From: DASSUW01 sp963740605 | Lineage (GTDB): Bacteria > Actinomycetota > Thermoleophilia > Solirubrobacterales > Solirubrobacteraceae | Length of the DNA stretch: 64,000 nucleotides | Assembly: GCA_963740605.1 (NCBI GenBank) | Contig: CAVUFC010000002.1 | Coordinates: 121,975-185,974 of the forward strand | Direction of reading: 5' to 3' | Shown: positions 16,046-24,414 of the stretch, in pieces | Layout: each line of letters begins with the position of its first letter | Numbering within the stretch: the first letter of the stretch is position 1 | Position numbers and translations under genes: made by a program | Notes under the pieces: generated by a model | Told to the model about the DNA's origin: nothing | Databases searched by the model: none | The model's input: the letters and a program-made list of their open reading frames with translations, nothing else

Positions 16046-16555
16046 ATGGACGTCCACGGCGGCAAGGAGGCGGCCGTTCTCGTCCCCCTGTTCGACAACG
16101 GCGGGCTACTACATGCGGTGTTCACGCGCCGCCGCCACGACCTGCGCCGCCACGCCGGCGAGATCTCGTTCCCCGGTGGCCGCCGCGACGACGACGAGGC
16201 GCTGGTCGACACGGCGCTGCGCGAGGCGCACGAGGAGGTCGGGCTGCCGCCCGACGCGGTCACGGTCGTCGGCGCGCTCCCGCCGACGCCCACGTTCGTC
16301 ACCAACTACGCGATCTATCCGTTCGTCGGCGTGATCGAGCCGGGCTTCGCCTGGGTGCTCCAGCGGACCGAGGTCGACGAGGTGCTCGAGCTGTCACTTG
16401 ACGAGCTGCGCGCCGGCTACGGCGAGCGGCGGCTGGTGCGGCGCGGGATCCCGTTCCGCACGCCGACCTACGAGACGGGCGGCCACCTGATCTGGGGCGC
16501 GACCGCCCGCATCCTGGGAGATTTGATACTTCGCCTCACCGCCACCACCTCGTGA
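16046..16555 (+). CDS. NUDIX hydrolase, CoA-pyrophosphatase type
   Basis: The Nudix box GGRRDDDEALVDTALREAHEEVGL (about residues 48-71; catalytic Glu residues in REAHEE) is preceded by HAGEISFPGG and followed by LPPTPTFVTNYAIYPFVG. This is the arrangement of CoA pyrophosphatases (NudL/YeaB type), which cleave CoA to phosphopantetheine and 3',5'-ADP. The ATG at 16046 has a GAGG element 8 bases upstream. The protein-like frame continues back to a CTG at 15992 that would abut the OsmC stop, so about 18 more residues may be translated. Confidence 0.82.
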   Translation: MDVHGGKEAAVLVPLFDNGGLLHAVFTRRRHDLRRHAGEISFPGGRRDDDEALVDTALREAHEEVGLPPDAVTVVGALPPTPTFVTNYAIYPFVGVIEPGFAWVLQRTEVDEVLELSLDELRAGYGERRLVRRGIPFRTPTYETGGHLIWGATARILGDLILRLTATTS

Positions 16556-16569
16556 GTGATTTGAATATC

Positions 16570-16594
16570 TCCTAATTCCGACTTGCAATTAGGA
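16570..16594. terminator. Bidirectional terminator between convergent genes
   Basis: TCCTAATT (16570-16577) and AATTAGGA (16587-16594) form a perfect 8-bp stem with a 9-base loop, in a locally A/T-rich stretch that is striking in this GC-rich sequence. It sits exactly between the NUDIX gene and the convergent gene ending at 16597. Confidence 0.65.
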
Positions 16595-16596
16595 AA

Positions 16597-17025
16597 TTAT
16601 AGCCCGAGCAGGCGGTCGACGGCCGCCCGCGCGCCACCGACCGACACGATCTCGACGGACATACGCCAGCGCTCCGCGGCGTCGCGGGCGATCGCCTCGC
16701 CGGCCGGCGATGCGGCCTCGTAGACCACCCCGCGAACCGGCGTGTCGACGAGCTTCTCGAACAGCATCCGCAGCCGGCCGCCGTGCAGGTCGGCGTCGGG
16801 TAGGTCCCCGAACAGCCAGATCAGGATCGTCACCGCATGCAGCGCGTCCATCAACGTCCCGACGCGGTCGGGATCGCCGATGTAGGGCTCGGCGCCGGAG
16901 GCGGCGATCGCGTCGGCGCGCGCCGCGTCGCGCGTCGTCCCACGGACCGCGTGGCCGGCCGCGACCAGCTCCCGCGCCAGCTCCTGGCCGCGGCAGCCGC
17001 AGCCGACGATCAGGACCCGCGCCAC
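16597..17025 (-). CDS. Rossmann-fold NAD(P)-binding protein, short
   Basis: 142 residues from GTG at 17025. It opens with VARVLIVGCGCRGQELAREL, a dinucleotide-binding GxGxxG motif, followed by RGTTRDAARADAIAASGAEP and GDPDRVGTLMDALH, typical of short NAD-dependent epimerase-like proteins. The usual YxxxK catalytic pair is not evident, so it may be a regulatory or degenerate dehydrogenase. Its start overlaps the end of the upstream membrane-protein gene by 16 bases, so the two are probably co-transcribed. Confidence 0.7.
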   Translation of the reverse strand: MARVLIVGCGCRGQELARELVAAGHAVRGTTRDAARADAIAASGAEPYIGDPDRVGTLMDALHAVTILIWLFGDLPDADLHGGRLRMLFEKLVDTPVRGVVYEAASPAGEAIARDAAERWRMSVEIVSVGGARAAVDRLLGL

Positions 17026-17285
17026 TCGCGGTCCTCGCGCACGCGCGCCTGGATCTCCTCCTCGCTGATCTCCGGCGCACCGCGCCGTCGCTTCAGCTCG
17101 TTCTGCGCCTCGATCATCTGGGCGATGTCGTCGACCTCGTTCTGCGCCTCCGCCTCCGGGGAGCGGGTCGGCTTCCAGTCGAGGATGTCGAGCGCCGACC
17201 GCTTGGAGAACATCCCGAGCGCCAGCACGAGGAGGATGAAGAACACGAGGGTCCCTCCGAACACGACCGTGAACGCGTCGCCCAT
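17010..17285 (-). CDS. Small single-span membrane protein with charged tail
   Basis: 91 residues from MGDAFTVVFGG. One transmembrane helix (VVFGGTLVFFILLVLALGMF) is followed by a charged cytoplasmic tail (SALDILDWKPTRSPEAEAQN, QARVREDREWRGS) predicted to be helical. I know no function. It overlaps the Rossmann-fold gene by 16 bases and is divergent from the acyl-CoA dehydrogenase gene, with only 22 bases between the start codons. Confidence 0.75.
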   Translation of the reverse strand: MGDAFTVVFGGTLVFFILLVLALGMFSKRSALDILDWKPTRSPEAEAQNEVDDIAQMIEAQNELKRRRGAPEISEEEIQARVREDREWRGS

Positions 17286-17294
17286 GCCTGGGGA

Positions 17295-17300
17295 TAGTGT
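17295..17300 (+). promoter_or_regulatory. -10 element of a leaderless promoter
   Basis: TAGTGT ends 7 bases before the ATG of the acyl-CoA dehydrogenase. No ribosome-binding site lies between, as expected for a leaderless transcript. Confidence 0.45.
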
Positions 17301-17307
17301 CACGGGC

Positions 17308-18462
17308 ATGGACTTCGACCTGACCGACGAGCAGCAGCTCATCCGTGAGACGGCGGCCACGTTCGCCGACCGCGAGCTGGCCGAGCGCGCCCGTGAGAAC
17401 GACCGCAACAGCCACTTCGACCTCGAGCTCGTCTCCAAGATCGCCGACCAGGGGTATCTCGGGGCGATCGTGCCGCCGCAGTACGGCGGCGCCGGCCTGG
17501 ACTACGTCACGTACGCGATCGTGGTCGAGGAGATCGGCCGCCACGACTCCGCGATGCGCACCGTGATCTCCGTCCAGACGTCGCTCGTCTGCTCTTCGAT
17601 CCTGCGCTGGTGCTCTGAGGAGCAGAAGCAGCAGTACCTGCCCAAGCTGTGCTCGGGCGAGTGGCTCGGCTGCTTCGGGCTGACCGAGCCCGACACCGGC
17701 TCGGACGCCGCCAATCAGAAGACCCGCGCGCGCAAGAGCGACTCCGGCTGGGTCCTGAACGGCAACAAGATGTGGATCTCGCTCGGCACTCGCGCGAACG
17801 TCGCGATGATCTTCGCCCAGACCGACCCGGAGAAGAAGCATCGCGGGCTCGCCTGCTTCCTCGTCCCCACCGACACCCCCGGCTTCTCCACGCAGGAGAT
17901 CCACGGCAAGATGGGCCTGCACGGGATGGTCACCGCTTCGATCGCGCTCGACGACGTCGAGGTCCCGGACGACGCGCTGATGGGCGAGGTCGGCGACGGC
18001 TTCAAGATCGCGATGAGCGCCCTCGACTCCGGCCGCTACTCGGTCGCCGCCGGTTGCGTCGGCGTCTGCCAGGGGTCGCTCGACCATTCGGTCGCCTACT
18101 CGAAGGAGCGCGAGCAGTTCGGGCGTCCGATCGCCTCGTTCCAGCTCGTGCAGGCGATGATCGCCGACATGCGCGTCCAGACCGACGCGGCGCGCCTCCT
18201 CGTGTTCCGCGCCGGCTTCCTCAAGGACAAGGGCCGCCCGAGCACGACCGAGACGTCGATCGCCAAGCTGTACGCGACCGAGGCGGCGCAGAACTGCTCG
18301 CACCTGGCGATCCAGGTGCACGGCGGCTCCGGCTACGTCGACGACCACCCGGTCGAACGCTACTTCCGCGACGTCCGCGTCACCACGCTGTACGAGGGCA
18401 CGTCGCAGATCCAGAAGCTGATCATCGGGCGCGCCGAGACGGGCATCAACGCGCTCGCATGA
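17308..18462 (+). CDS. Acyl-CoA dehydrogenase
   Basis: 384 residues, the normal length. Family marks run from the N-terminal MDFDLTDEQQLIRETAATFA through CFGLTEPDTGSDAANQKTRA, GNKMWISLGTRANVAMIFAQ (FAD-contacting) and KMGLHGMVTASIALDDVEVP to EREQFGRPIASFQLVQAMIA. The C-terminal QVHGGSGYVDDHPVERYFRD and YEGTSQIQKLIIGR carry the catalytic Glu of short-chain type enzymes (in YEGTS). It catalyses the first, FAD-dependent step of beta-oxidation. Its TGA overlaps the ATG of the next tiny frame, and the hydroxyacyl-CoA dehydrogenase follows, so the two steps are linked in one transcript. Confidence 0.95.
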   Translation: MDFDLTDEQQLIRETAATFADRELAERARENDRNSHFDLELVSKIADQGYLGAIVPPQYGGAGLDYVTYAIVVEEIGRHDSAMRTVISVQTSLVCSSILRWCSEEQKQQYLPKLCSGEWLGCFGLTEPDTGSDAANQKTRARKSDSGWVLNGNKMWISLGTRANVAMIFAQTDPEKKHRGLACFLVPTDTPGFSTQEIHGKMGLHGMVTASIALDDVEVPDDALMGEVGDGFKIAMSALDSGRYSVAAGCVGVCQGSLDHSVAYSKEREQFGRPIASFQLVQAMIADMRVQTDAARLLVFRAGFLKDKGRPSTTETSIAKLYATEAAQNCSHLAIQVHGGSGYVDDHPVERYFRDVRVTTLYEGTSQIQKLIIGRAETGINALA

Positions 18463-18542
18463 AGGTCGTCCTGATCACCAGCGGCGAGCGCGGACGCCGG
18501 GAGACGTCGGTGAGCGAGCGGGTCGCCGCTCGGCTGCCGTGA
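18459..18542 (+). CDS. 27-residue peptide bridging two beta-oxidation genes
   Basis: Reads MKVVLITSGERGRRETSVSE then RVAARLP. Its ATG overlaps the preceding stop (ATGA) and its own stop overlaps the next GTG start (GTGA). This double four-base coupling suggests it is translated and may serve to hand ribosomes from one gene to the next. It could equally be the stub of a lost gene. No family is recognised. Confidence 0.35.
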   Translation: MKVVLITSGERGRRETSVSERVAARLP

Positions 18543-19621
18543 GGATCGCCGTCGCGGGCGCCGGCACGATGGGTGCGGGCATCGCCGCGCTCGCGGCCGG
18601 CGCGGGACTGGAGACCCTCCTGTACGACCCCGACCCGGCGGCGCTCGCCCGCGCGCCGGAAGGGCCGGAGCGGATCTCCGACCTCGGCGACCTCGCCGCC
18701 TGCGAGCTGGTGATCGAGGCCGCACCGGAGGATCTCGCGATCAAGCGGGCGCTGTTCGGGCGGCTCGCCGAGATCGTCGCCGGGGAGTGCGTGCTGGCGA
18801 CCAACACGTCGTCGTTGAGCGTGACCGCGCTGGCGGCCGGCGTGCCCGGCCCGGAGCGTGTGGTCGGCATGCATTTCTTCAACCCCCCGGCCAAGATGCG
18901 CCTGCTCGAGGTCGTCGCGGGCGACGACAGCCGGCCGGTCGCGCTGGCGACCGCTCGGGCGACGGGCGAAGAGATGGGCAAGCACGTGATCGTCGCGGCC
19001 GACGGCCCCGGCTTCATCGTCAACCGCTGCAACCGGCCGTTCTCGCTCGAGTCGCTGCGGATCGTGCAGGAGCGGCTCGCGACGCCCGAGGAGGTCGACC
19101 GCAGCTGCCGCGCCGCCGGCTTCCGGATGGGCCCGTTCGAGCTCATGGACCTCGTCGGGCTCGACGTCGGCCTGGCGGTCGCGAAGTCCTTCTATGAGCA
19201 GTCGTTCGGCGAGCCGCGCTGGCGGCCCTCGCCGCTCGTCGCCCGGCTGGTGGCGGCCGGACGGCTCGGCCGCAAGTCCGGCCGCGGGTGGTACGAGTAT
19301 CCGCGCGAGCGCCCCGAGACCCCGGAGTTCTCCGGCGACGACCCGGTCCTGGAGCGGATCGTCGTCCAGCTCGTCAACGAGGCCTGTTTCGCGCTCGGAG
19401 AGGGCGTCGGCTCGGCCGAGGACATCGATGCCGGGATGGTGCTCGGCCTCAACCACCCGCGCGGCCCGCTCGAATGGGGCGACGCGATCGGCGCCGACCA
19501 GGTGCTGTCCGTCCTCGAACGCCTGCACGCCGACTACCGCGAGGAGCGCTACCGCCCCGCTCCCCTGCTGCTGCGCGCCGCGCGCGAGGGCACGGCGCTG
19601 CGCGCCAATTCTCAGCGCTGA
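18539..19621 (+). CDS. 3-hydroxyacyl-CoA dehydrogenase
   Basis: 360 residues. The NAD-binding motif is MRIAVAGAGTMGAGIAALAA, and CELVIEAAPEDLAIKRALFG carries the conserved E-A-x-x-E. The catalytic His is in VVGMHFFNPPAKMRLLEVV and the catalytic Asn region is TNTSSLSVTAL. The C-terminal domain has GPFELMDLVGLDVG and later GLNHPRGPLEWGD. The protein is a little short after the first helix (the usual loop between strand 2 and the E-A-P-E motif is trimmed). It oxidises 3-hydroxyacyl-CoA with NAD+, next to the acyl-CoA dehydrogenase. Confidence 0.93.
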   Translation: MRIAVAGAGTMGAGIAALAAGAGLETLLYDPDPAALARAPEGPERISDLGDLAACELVIEAAPEDLAIKRALFGRLAEIVAGECVLATNTSSLSVTALAAGVPGPERVVGMHFFNPPAKMRLLEVVAGDDSRPVALATARATGEEMGKHVIVAADGPGFIVNRCNRPFSLESLRIVQERLATPEEVDRSCRAAGFRMGPFELMDLVGLDVGLAVAKSFYEQSFGEPRWRPSPLVARLVAAGRLGRKSGRGWYEYPRERPETPEFSGDDPVLERIVVQLVNEACFALGEGVGSAEDIDAGMVLGLNHPRGPLEWGDAIGADQVLSVLERLHADYREERYRPAPLLLRAAREGTALRANSQR

Positions 19622-19651
19622 GCAGACTTATCCGCCACTCAGAAGTGCGTC

Positions 19652-19657
19652 TACCCT
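19652..19657 (+). promoter_or_regulatory. -10 element of a leaderless promoter
   Basis: TACCCT ends 7 bases before the ATG of the subtilase gene at 19665, with no ribosome-binding site between. Confidence 0.4.
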
Positions 19658-19664
19658 GGACTCG

Positions 19665-21260
19665 ATGAAGGCGCCCCTCCTCGCCGCGGCCGCCGCGGCT
19701 CTTCTTGCGGCCCCGGCGACAGCGGCTGCTGCCGTCGATCCCCCGATGTCGCTGCCCGGCGACGCCACCGTGGCCTCGGTGTCAGCCGACCACGCGACCT
19801 GGATCGTCGGCGCCCGGCCGGGCACGACGGCGCGGGCGCTGGCTGCCCGCTTCGGGGCGCGGCACATCGGGCCGCGCAGCACCGGCGGCTACACGCTCGC
19901 TCGCGGCAAGGCGCGCGCCTTCGCCTCCGCGCTCAAGCAGCGGCACCTGCTCGTCTACGCGCAGCCGAACACGCTCGGGGTGTCGCTGGCCGCGCCCAAC
20001 GACCCGCTGTCCGCCACGCCCTACGACTGGCGCTCGATGGTCGCCGACCCGGCGCTGCCGATCCCGCCGGTGACCGCGACGAGCCCGCTGATCGCACTCG
20101 TCGACGCGCAGCTCGACGCCACGCACCCGGAGTTCGTGGGCGGCAACATCACGACGACCCCGACGTACCCGGTGACGATCGCCCACGGCACCGCGACCGC
20201 GTCGGTGGCCGCGGCGCCGACCAACGGCGTCGGCATCGCCGGGGTCTGGCCGGGCGCTCGCGCGCTCAACGTCCCGCTCCCGCCCGAGATCACCTGCACC
20301 GCGTCGGCCGACCAGATCACGAAGGCGATCCAGAGCGGCGCCGCCGTGATCAACATGAGCTACGGGTCCGAGGGTCTCTGCTACCCGGAGTACGTGGCGC
20401 TCCAGTTCGCGGTCGCGCGCGGGATCATCCCCGTGGCCGCGGCCGGCAACGAGTTCGCCGAGGGCAACCCGCTCGAGTTCCCCGCCTCGCTGCCGCACGT
20501 GCTCACGATCGCCTCGATCGGCCCGGACAACAAGTCCTCCTACTTCTCGAACGCGAGCGCGGCGATCGACCTCTCCGCCCCTGGTGAGGACATCCAGACC
20601 GCCGTTCCGAAGGCGCTCGACGAGGACGGCAACGGGGACGGGTACCTCGTCCAGAGCGGCACGAGCTTCGCCGCGCCGATGGTCGCGGGCGCCGCCGCGT
20701 GGGTGCGCGCCGCACGACCGGACCTCACACCCGATCAGGTCGAGCAGGCGGTGCGGCTGTCGGCGGCCGACCTCGCGCCGGCGGGCTGGGACCCGAACAC
20801 CGGCTTCGGCCGCCTGTCCGTTGCCCGCGCACTCTCGATCAAGCCCCCGCCGCCCGATCCGGCCGAGCCCAACGACGACATCGTCTGGGTCGACGGGCGC
20901 GCGTTCGGCAAGCCGGACCGGCTGTTCTACAACGGCAAGGGCCATCGCCGCCTGCAGGGCCTGCTCGACGAGTTCGAGGATCCCGCGGACGTCTACCGCA
21001 TCCGCATCCGCGCGCACTCGCACAAGCGGATCACCGCGAACCCGACCGGCAAGGACGACGTCGCCCTGTACGTGTACCGGCGCAAGGCCAAGCGGCTGAG
21101 CCAGAAGCCGTACAAGAAGGCGTCACACAAGCGGCGCGGCAAGACGGAGCGCATCACGCTCCGCAACACCGGCAAGCGCGAGAAGACGTTCTACGTGGCG
21201 ATCCGCGTCCAGCCCGGCGCCCGCGATCTCGACGCGGGCTACGCGCTGCGCGTCGGCTGA
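19665..21260 (+). CDS. Secreted subtilisin-family (S8) serine protease
   Basis: 531 residues. The signal peptide is MKAPLLAAAAAALLAAPATA. An I9-like propeptide region follows (TWIVGARPGTTARALAARFG). The catalytic triad is visible: Asp in PLIALVDAQLDATHPEF, His in IAHGTATASVAAAPTNGVGI, Ser in VQSGTSFAAPMVAGAAAWVR; the oxyanion Asn is in VAAAGNEFAEGNP. After about residue 400 a Lys/Arg-rich C-terminal domain (DVYRIRIRAHSHKRITANPT, VALYVYRRKAKRLSQ) resembles a pre-peptidase C-terminal beta-sandwich. The last 22 bases overlap the end of the convergent trxB. Confidence 0.92.
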   Translation: MKAPLLAAAAAALLAAPATAAAAVDPPMSLPGDATVASVSADHATWIVGARPGTTARALAARFGARHIGPRSTGGYTLARGKARAFASALKQRHLLVYAQPNTLGVSLAAPNDPLSATPYDWRSMVADPALPIPPVTATSPLIALVDAQLDATHPEFVGGNITTTPTYPVTIAHGTATASVAAAPTNGVGIAGVWPGARALNVPLPPEITCTASADQITKAIQSGAAVINMSYGSEGLCYPEYVALQFAVARGIIPVAAAGNEFAEGNPLEFPASLPHVLTIASIGPDNKSSYFSNASAAIDLSAPGEDIQTAVPKALDEDGNGDGYLVQSGTSFAAPMVAGAAAWVRAARPDLTPDQVEQAVRLSAADLAPAGWDPNTGFGRLSVARALSIKPPPPDPAEPNDDIVWVDGRAFGKPDRLFYNGKGHRRLQGLLDEFEDPADVYRIRIRAHSHKRITANPTGKDDVALYVYRRKAKRLSQKPYKKASHKRRGKTERITLRNTGKREKTFYVAIRVQPGARDLDAGYALRVG

Positions 21261-22279
21261 GCCACCGCCGCCGGAGCCCACTGCTCCTCGGCGAGGTCGG
21301 CAGTCCCCTCCAGGGCAGCCGGGGTCGGCACCTTGGGGTTGTCGCGCAGGTACCACTCGGCGTCGAGGGCGGCCATGCACCCGCTGCCGGCGGCGGTGAC
21401 CGCCTGGCGGTAGGTGTGGTCGACCAGGTCGCCGGCGGCGAAGAAGCCCGGCACATTGGTGCGGGTCGACTTGCCTTCGGTGACCACGTAGCCGTTCTCG
21501 TCGGTGTCGACGATGCCCTGGACGATCTCGGACTGCGGCTCGTGCCCGATCGCGATGAACGCGCCGTTCATCGGGATCTCCTGCGTCTCGTCGGTCTCGA
21601 CGTTACGGACCCGCGCGCGGTCGAGCGCGCCGTCCTCGCCGGGCAGGAACTCGTCGACCACGTACGGCGTGAGGAACTTGATGTTCTCGGTCGCGCGCGC
21701 CCGCTCGAGCATGATCTTCGAGGCGCGGAACTCGTCACGCCGGTTCACGATCGTCACGTTGCAGGCGAACTTCGCGAGGAAGATCGCCTCCTCCATCGCC
21801 GAGTCGCCGCCGCCGACGATGATCGTCTCGCGGTCCTTGAAGAAGGCGGCGTCGCAGGTGGCGCAGTAGGACACGCCGCGGCCGCCGAGCTCGTCCTCAC
21901 CGGACACGCCGAGCTTCTTGTGCTCGGCGCCCATCGAGAGGATCACGGACCCGGCCTTGTACTCGTCCTCGTCGACCCAGACGGTGTGCGGCTCGCCTTC
22001 GGCGGTGGCCGGCTCGACCTTGGTGACGTTCTCGGTGATGAAGCGCGCACCGAAGCGCTCGGCCTGGTCGCGCAGGTCCTGCATCATCTGCGGGCCCATC
22101 ACGCCCTGCGGGTAGCCCGGGAAGTTCTCGACGTCGGTCGTCTGCTGCAGCAGGCCGCCCCACATCCACCCCTCGATGACGAGCGGGTTGAGGTTGGCGC
22201 GGGCCGTGTAGAGCGCCGCCGTGTAGCCGGCCGGGCCGCTCCCGATGATGATCACGTTCTCGACGTCGTGGTTGCTCAT
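21239..22279 (-). CDS. trxB: Thioredoxin reductase
   Basis: 346 residues. FAD binding: VIIIGSGPAGYTAALYTARA near the start and FFAAGDLVDHTYRQAVTAAG near the end. The redox-active pair is YCATCDAAFF, and the NADPH site is IIVGGGDSAMEEAIFLAKF. It reduces thioredoxin with NADPH in the cytoplasm. The start at 22279 has a GGAGA ribosome-binding site. The C-terminal extension (TADLAEEQWAPAAVAQPTRS) is slightly longer than usual, and its coding overlaps the subtilase 3' end by 22 bases on the other strand. Confidence 0.96.
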   Translation of the reverse strand: MSNHDVENVIIIGSGPAGYTAALYTARANLNPLVIEGWMWGGLLQQTTDVENFPGYPQGVMGPQMMQDLRDQAERFGARFITENVTKVEPATAEGEPHTVWVDEDEYKAGSVILSMGAEHKKLGVSGEDELGGRGVSYCATCDAAFFKDRETIIVGGGDSAMEEAIFLAKFACNVTIVNRRDEFRASKIMLERARATENIKFLTPYVVDEFLPGEDGALDRARVRNVETDETQEIPMNGAFIAIGHEPQSEIVQGIVDTDENGYVVTEGKSTRTNVPGFFAAGDLVDHTYRQAVTAAGSGCMAALDAEWYLRDNPKVPTPAALEGTADLAEEQWAPAAVAQPTRSA

Positions 22280-22310
22280 ATCTTCTCCAGTTACCCCCTC
22301 GGGCCTCACT

Positions 22311-23423
22311 TCACTTTGTATAGTGTAGCGCCCAGCGCTCCGTCGTCTTGCGCAGCTGGAAGTAGGCGATGACGCCTGGGATGAGCGGCAGCCAGAACGT
22401 GAAGGCCCGGTAGACGAGCACGGCCACGACGGCCAGGCCGCCGTCGACATCGAAGGCGACGAGCGCGCCGATCATCCCACCTTCGACGCCGCCGACGCCA
22501 CCCGGCATCGGCAGCAGGTTGCCCAGCATCCCGCAGAAGAACGCCTGGATCAGCACGGCCCAGGTCGGCGCGTCGCCGAATGCCTTGAAGGCCGCCCACA
22601 GCACGAGGATCTGCCCGGCCCAGAAGACGAACGCGCCGAGCAGCGCCGGGTCGCGGCTGCCGACATGGGCGATCGCGTCGCGCATCCCGGCCGACGCCGC
22701 GGCCGGCAGGTGCGCGAGCCTCGCGGCGAGCCGCCCCATCCGGCCGCCGCCTGCCACCACGCGCCCGACGCGGCGCTCCAGGTCCGTCGGCACGAGCGCG
22801 ATCGACAGCCCGATCCCGAGTGCGATCACCGCCAGGATCGCCGGCACCACGGTCAGGCCGAACGGATCGGGGCCGGGGAAGATCCCGAGCCGCAGGCCGA
22901 GCCCGCAGACGATCAGCGCCAGCACGTACGGGAAGTAGGTGAGGATCAGGAACGAGAGCGTCTTGTCGGCGACCTCGCGGCGGCGCATGCCCGCACGCCG
23001 GAGCGCCCACGCCATCAGCACGAGCCCACCCGCCCCGCCGACGGCGAAGATCCGCGAAGCTGCCAGGCCGGCCATCGTGATCTCGTAGCTCTCGCGCCAG
23101 CCGATCGGCTCGCGCGTCTCGGCGCGGCCGAAGACGCCGCGGAACATCATCACGTAGCCGGCGAACATCGCGAGCGTGAAGGCGAGCGCGAGCAGCATCC
23201 ACCACGGGCTGCCGTCCTCGATCCGGTGCCACGTGTCCTGCAGGCCCGCGAGCTGCGGCAGGAGGTAGTACAGCGCGGCGAGCGAGGCGGCGAAGAAGCC
23301 GCAGATCACGAGCAGGTTGCGGCCGCTGACCTGCAGCCGCGCTGGGGCGACTTCGTTCTGGTCGTCGTCTTCGGGCGGCTCGGGGTTCCCCGACCGGACC
23401 GGTGCCGAAGACGCATCTCTCAT
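22311..23423 (-). CDS. UPF0104/LPG-synthase-like membrane protein (flippase family)
   Basis: 370 residues with about eight hydrophobic segments (for example NLLVICGFFAASLAALYYLL, MLLALAFTLAMFAGYVMMF, FLILTYFPYVLALIVCGLGL). The conserved GNLLPMPGGVGGVEGGMIGA (residues about 303-322) is the signature of the lysylphosphatidylglycerol synthetase N-terminal/UPF0104 family, whose members move lipids or lipid-linked compounds across the membrane. There is no LPG-synthase catalytic domain. Its ATG overlaps the stop of the upstream PAP2 gene by four bases, so both act on lipids from one transcript. Confidence 0.88.
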   Translation of the reverse strand: MRDASSAPVRSGNPEPPEDDDQNEVAPARLQVSGRNLLVICGFFAASLAALYYLLPQLAGLQDTWHRIEDGSPWWMLLALAFTLAMFAGYVMMFRGVFGRAETREPIGWRESYEITMAGLAASRIFAVGGAGGLVLMAWALRRAGMRRREVADKTLSFLILTYFPYVLALIVCGLGLRLGIFPGPDPFGLTVVPAILAVIALGIGLSIALVPTDLERRVGRVVAGGGRMGRLAARLAHLPAAASAGMRDAIAHVGSRDPALLGAFVFWAGQILVLWAAFKAFGDAPTWAVLIQAFFCGMLGNLLPMPGGVGGVEGGMIGALVAFDVDGGLAVVAVLVYRAFTFWLPLIPGVIAYFQLRKTTERWALHYTK

Positions 23424-24352
23424 GCGCGCGCCCGAGCCTCGATCGCCTGCACCACGTCCGACACCCGCCGCGCAAGCGGTTCGGCCGCGGGAGCTCCAGC
23501 CCGGACGCCCTCCGCGAGCGCGAGCCCCGCCATGAGGTCGACCACGTAGTGCTCGCCGAGGTAGACGAGCGCGGTTCCGAGGAGCGCGGTGTAGGTCCAG
23601 CCCAACAGGCCCGCGACGCCACCTGTCTCGGCCAGAACGTGCGCGGCCGTTACGGACGTGGCGAAGTGCAGCGACGGCATGGCAGCAAGCGGATTTCCTC
23701 CCAGGACACCGTACAGAGGGGCCCAGCCGGACCGCCAGAACTGCTCGCCGTACTCGACCATCATGCGCCGTAGCTCGGGCGTGCGGCCGTCCTCCATGTG
23801 GCCCTCGACGGCGGCGTACCAGGGCGGAGCGGTCGGGATCGCCCAGTAGCCGATCAGCCCGATGTCGAACGTCGCGTAGATCCGTGCGGCGCCGCGGTTC
23901 ATCCGCTCGGGGTGGCGCAGGATCAGGTACAGGACGGTCCCGTGCGGGAACGCGAACCAGACCCAGTGCGACCAGACGAGCAGCTTCTCCCAGGCGCGGA
24001 AGCGGCCCGGGGTGCCGAGCGCGCGCTGCAGGCGCAGCGTCGGCGTCATGCCGCCCCCGATCAGCTTGTCGATCTTCACCGGGTAGGCGACCTTCACCCG
24101 TCGCGCGAGCCTCACGGGATCGTCGTAGGGCATCTTGTAGGCCGCGATGTAGGCGAACATCTGCAGCAGGCAGGTGAAGAAGTCACGCGTGCGCGAGCGC
24201 GGCACGAGCACGCACAGTGCCACCGGAGCGGAAGCGGCCGCGGCCATCACCACGGGAGGCCGCAGTTTCAGGCGGCGGCGAACGAGTGGGGCCGCCACGC
24301 CGGCGGCAAGCGCGGTGAGGGCGGCCGCACGGACGGCGGTCGAGCGGCGCAC
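23420..24352 (-). CDS. PAP2-family membrane phosphatase or phosphotransferase
   Basis: 310 residues, multi-spanning. The C-terminal phosphatase motifs are MPSLHFATSVTAAHVL (SxxxHxxxS-type core; the usual first PAP2 Lys/Arg motif is not obvious) and YLGEHYVVDLMAGLALA, which contains the catalytic His and Asp. The layout matches inositol phosphorylceramide synthase-like PAP2 proteins of actinobacteria. Substrate is unknown; lipid phosphates are expected. It starts with GTG at 24352, 8 bases behind a TACTCT element, and is followed by the flippase-like gene with an ATGA overlap. Confidence 0.85.
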   Translation of the reverse strand: MRRSTAVRAAALTALAAGVAAPLVRRRLKLRPPVVMAAAASAPVALCVLVPRSRTRDFFTCLLQMFAYIAAYKMPYDDPVRLARRVKVAYPVKIDKLIGGGMTPTLRLQRALGTPGRFRAWEKLLVWSHWVWFAFPHGTVLYLILRHPERMNRGAARIYATFDIGLIGYWAIPTAPPWYAAVEGHMEDGRTPELRRMMVEYGEQFWRSGWAPLYGVLGGNPLAAMPSLHFATSVTAAHVLAETGGVAGLLGWTYTALLGTALVYLGEHYVVDLMAGLALAEGVRAGAPAAEPLARRVSDVVQAIEARARA

Positions 24353-24360
24353 GGCGCCGG

Positions 24361-24366
24361 AGAGTA
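24361..24366 (-). promoter_or_regulatory. -10 element of a leaderless promoter (PAP2 gene)
   Basis: On the minus strand TACTCT ends 8 bases before the GTG at 24352. It faces away from the TATAAA at 24402-24407, so two divergent leaderless promoters share a 62-base gap. Confidence 0.45.
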
Positions 24367-24401
24367 GTGCGCGCGCAAGACGGTCGGCATACGGCTGCCC
24401 G

Positions 24402-24407
24402 TATAAA
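24402..24407 (+). promoter_or_regulatory. -10 element of a leaderless promoter (epimerase gene)
   Basis: TATAAA ends 7 bases before the GTG at 24415; a transcript starting at the usual distance would begin at or next to the start codon. Confidence 0.5.
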
Positions 24408-24414
24408 ACGTCCC

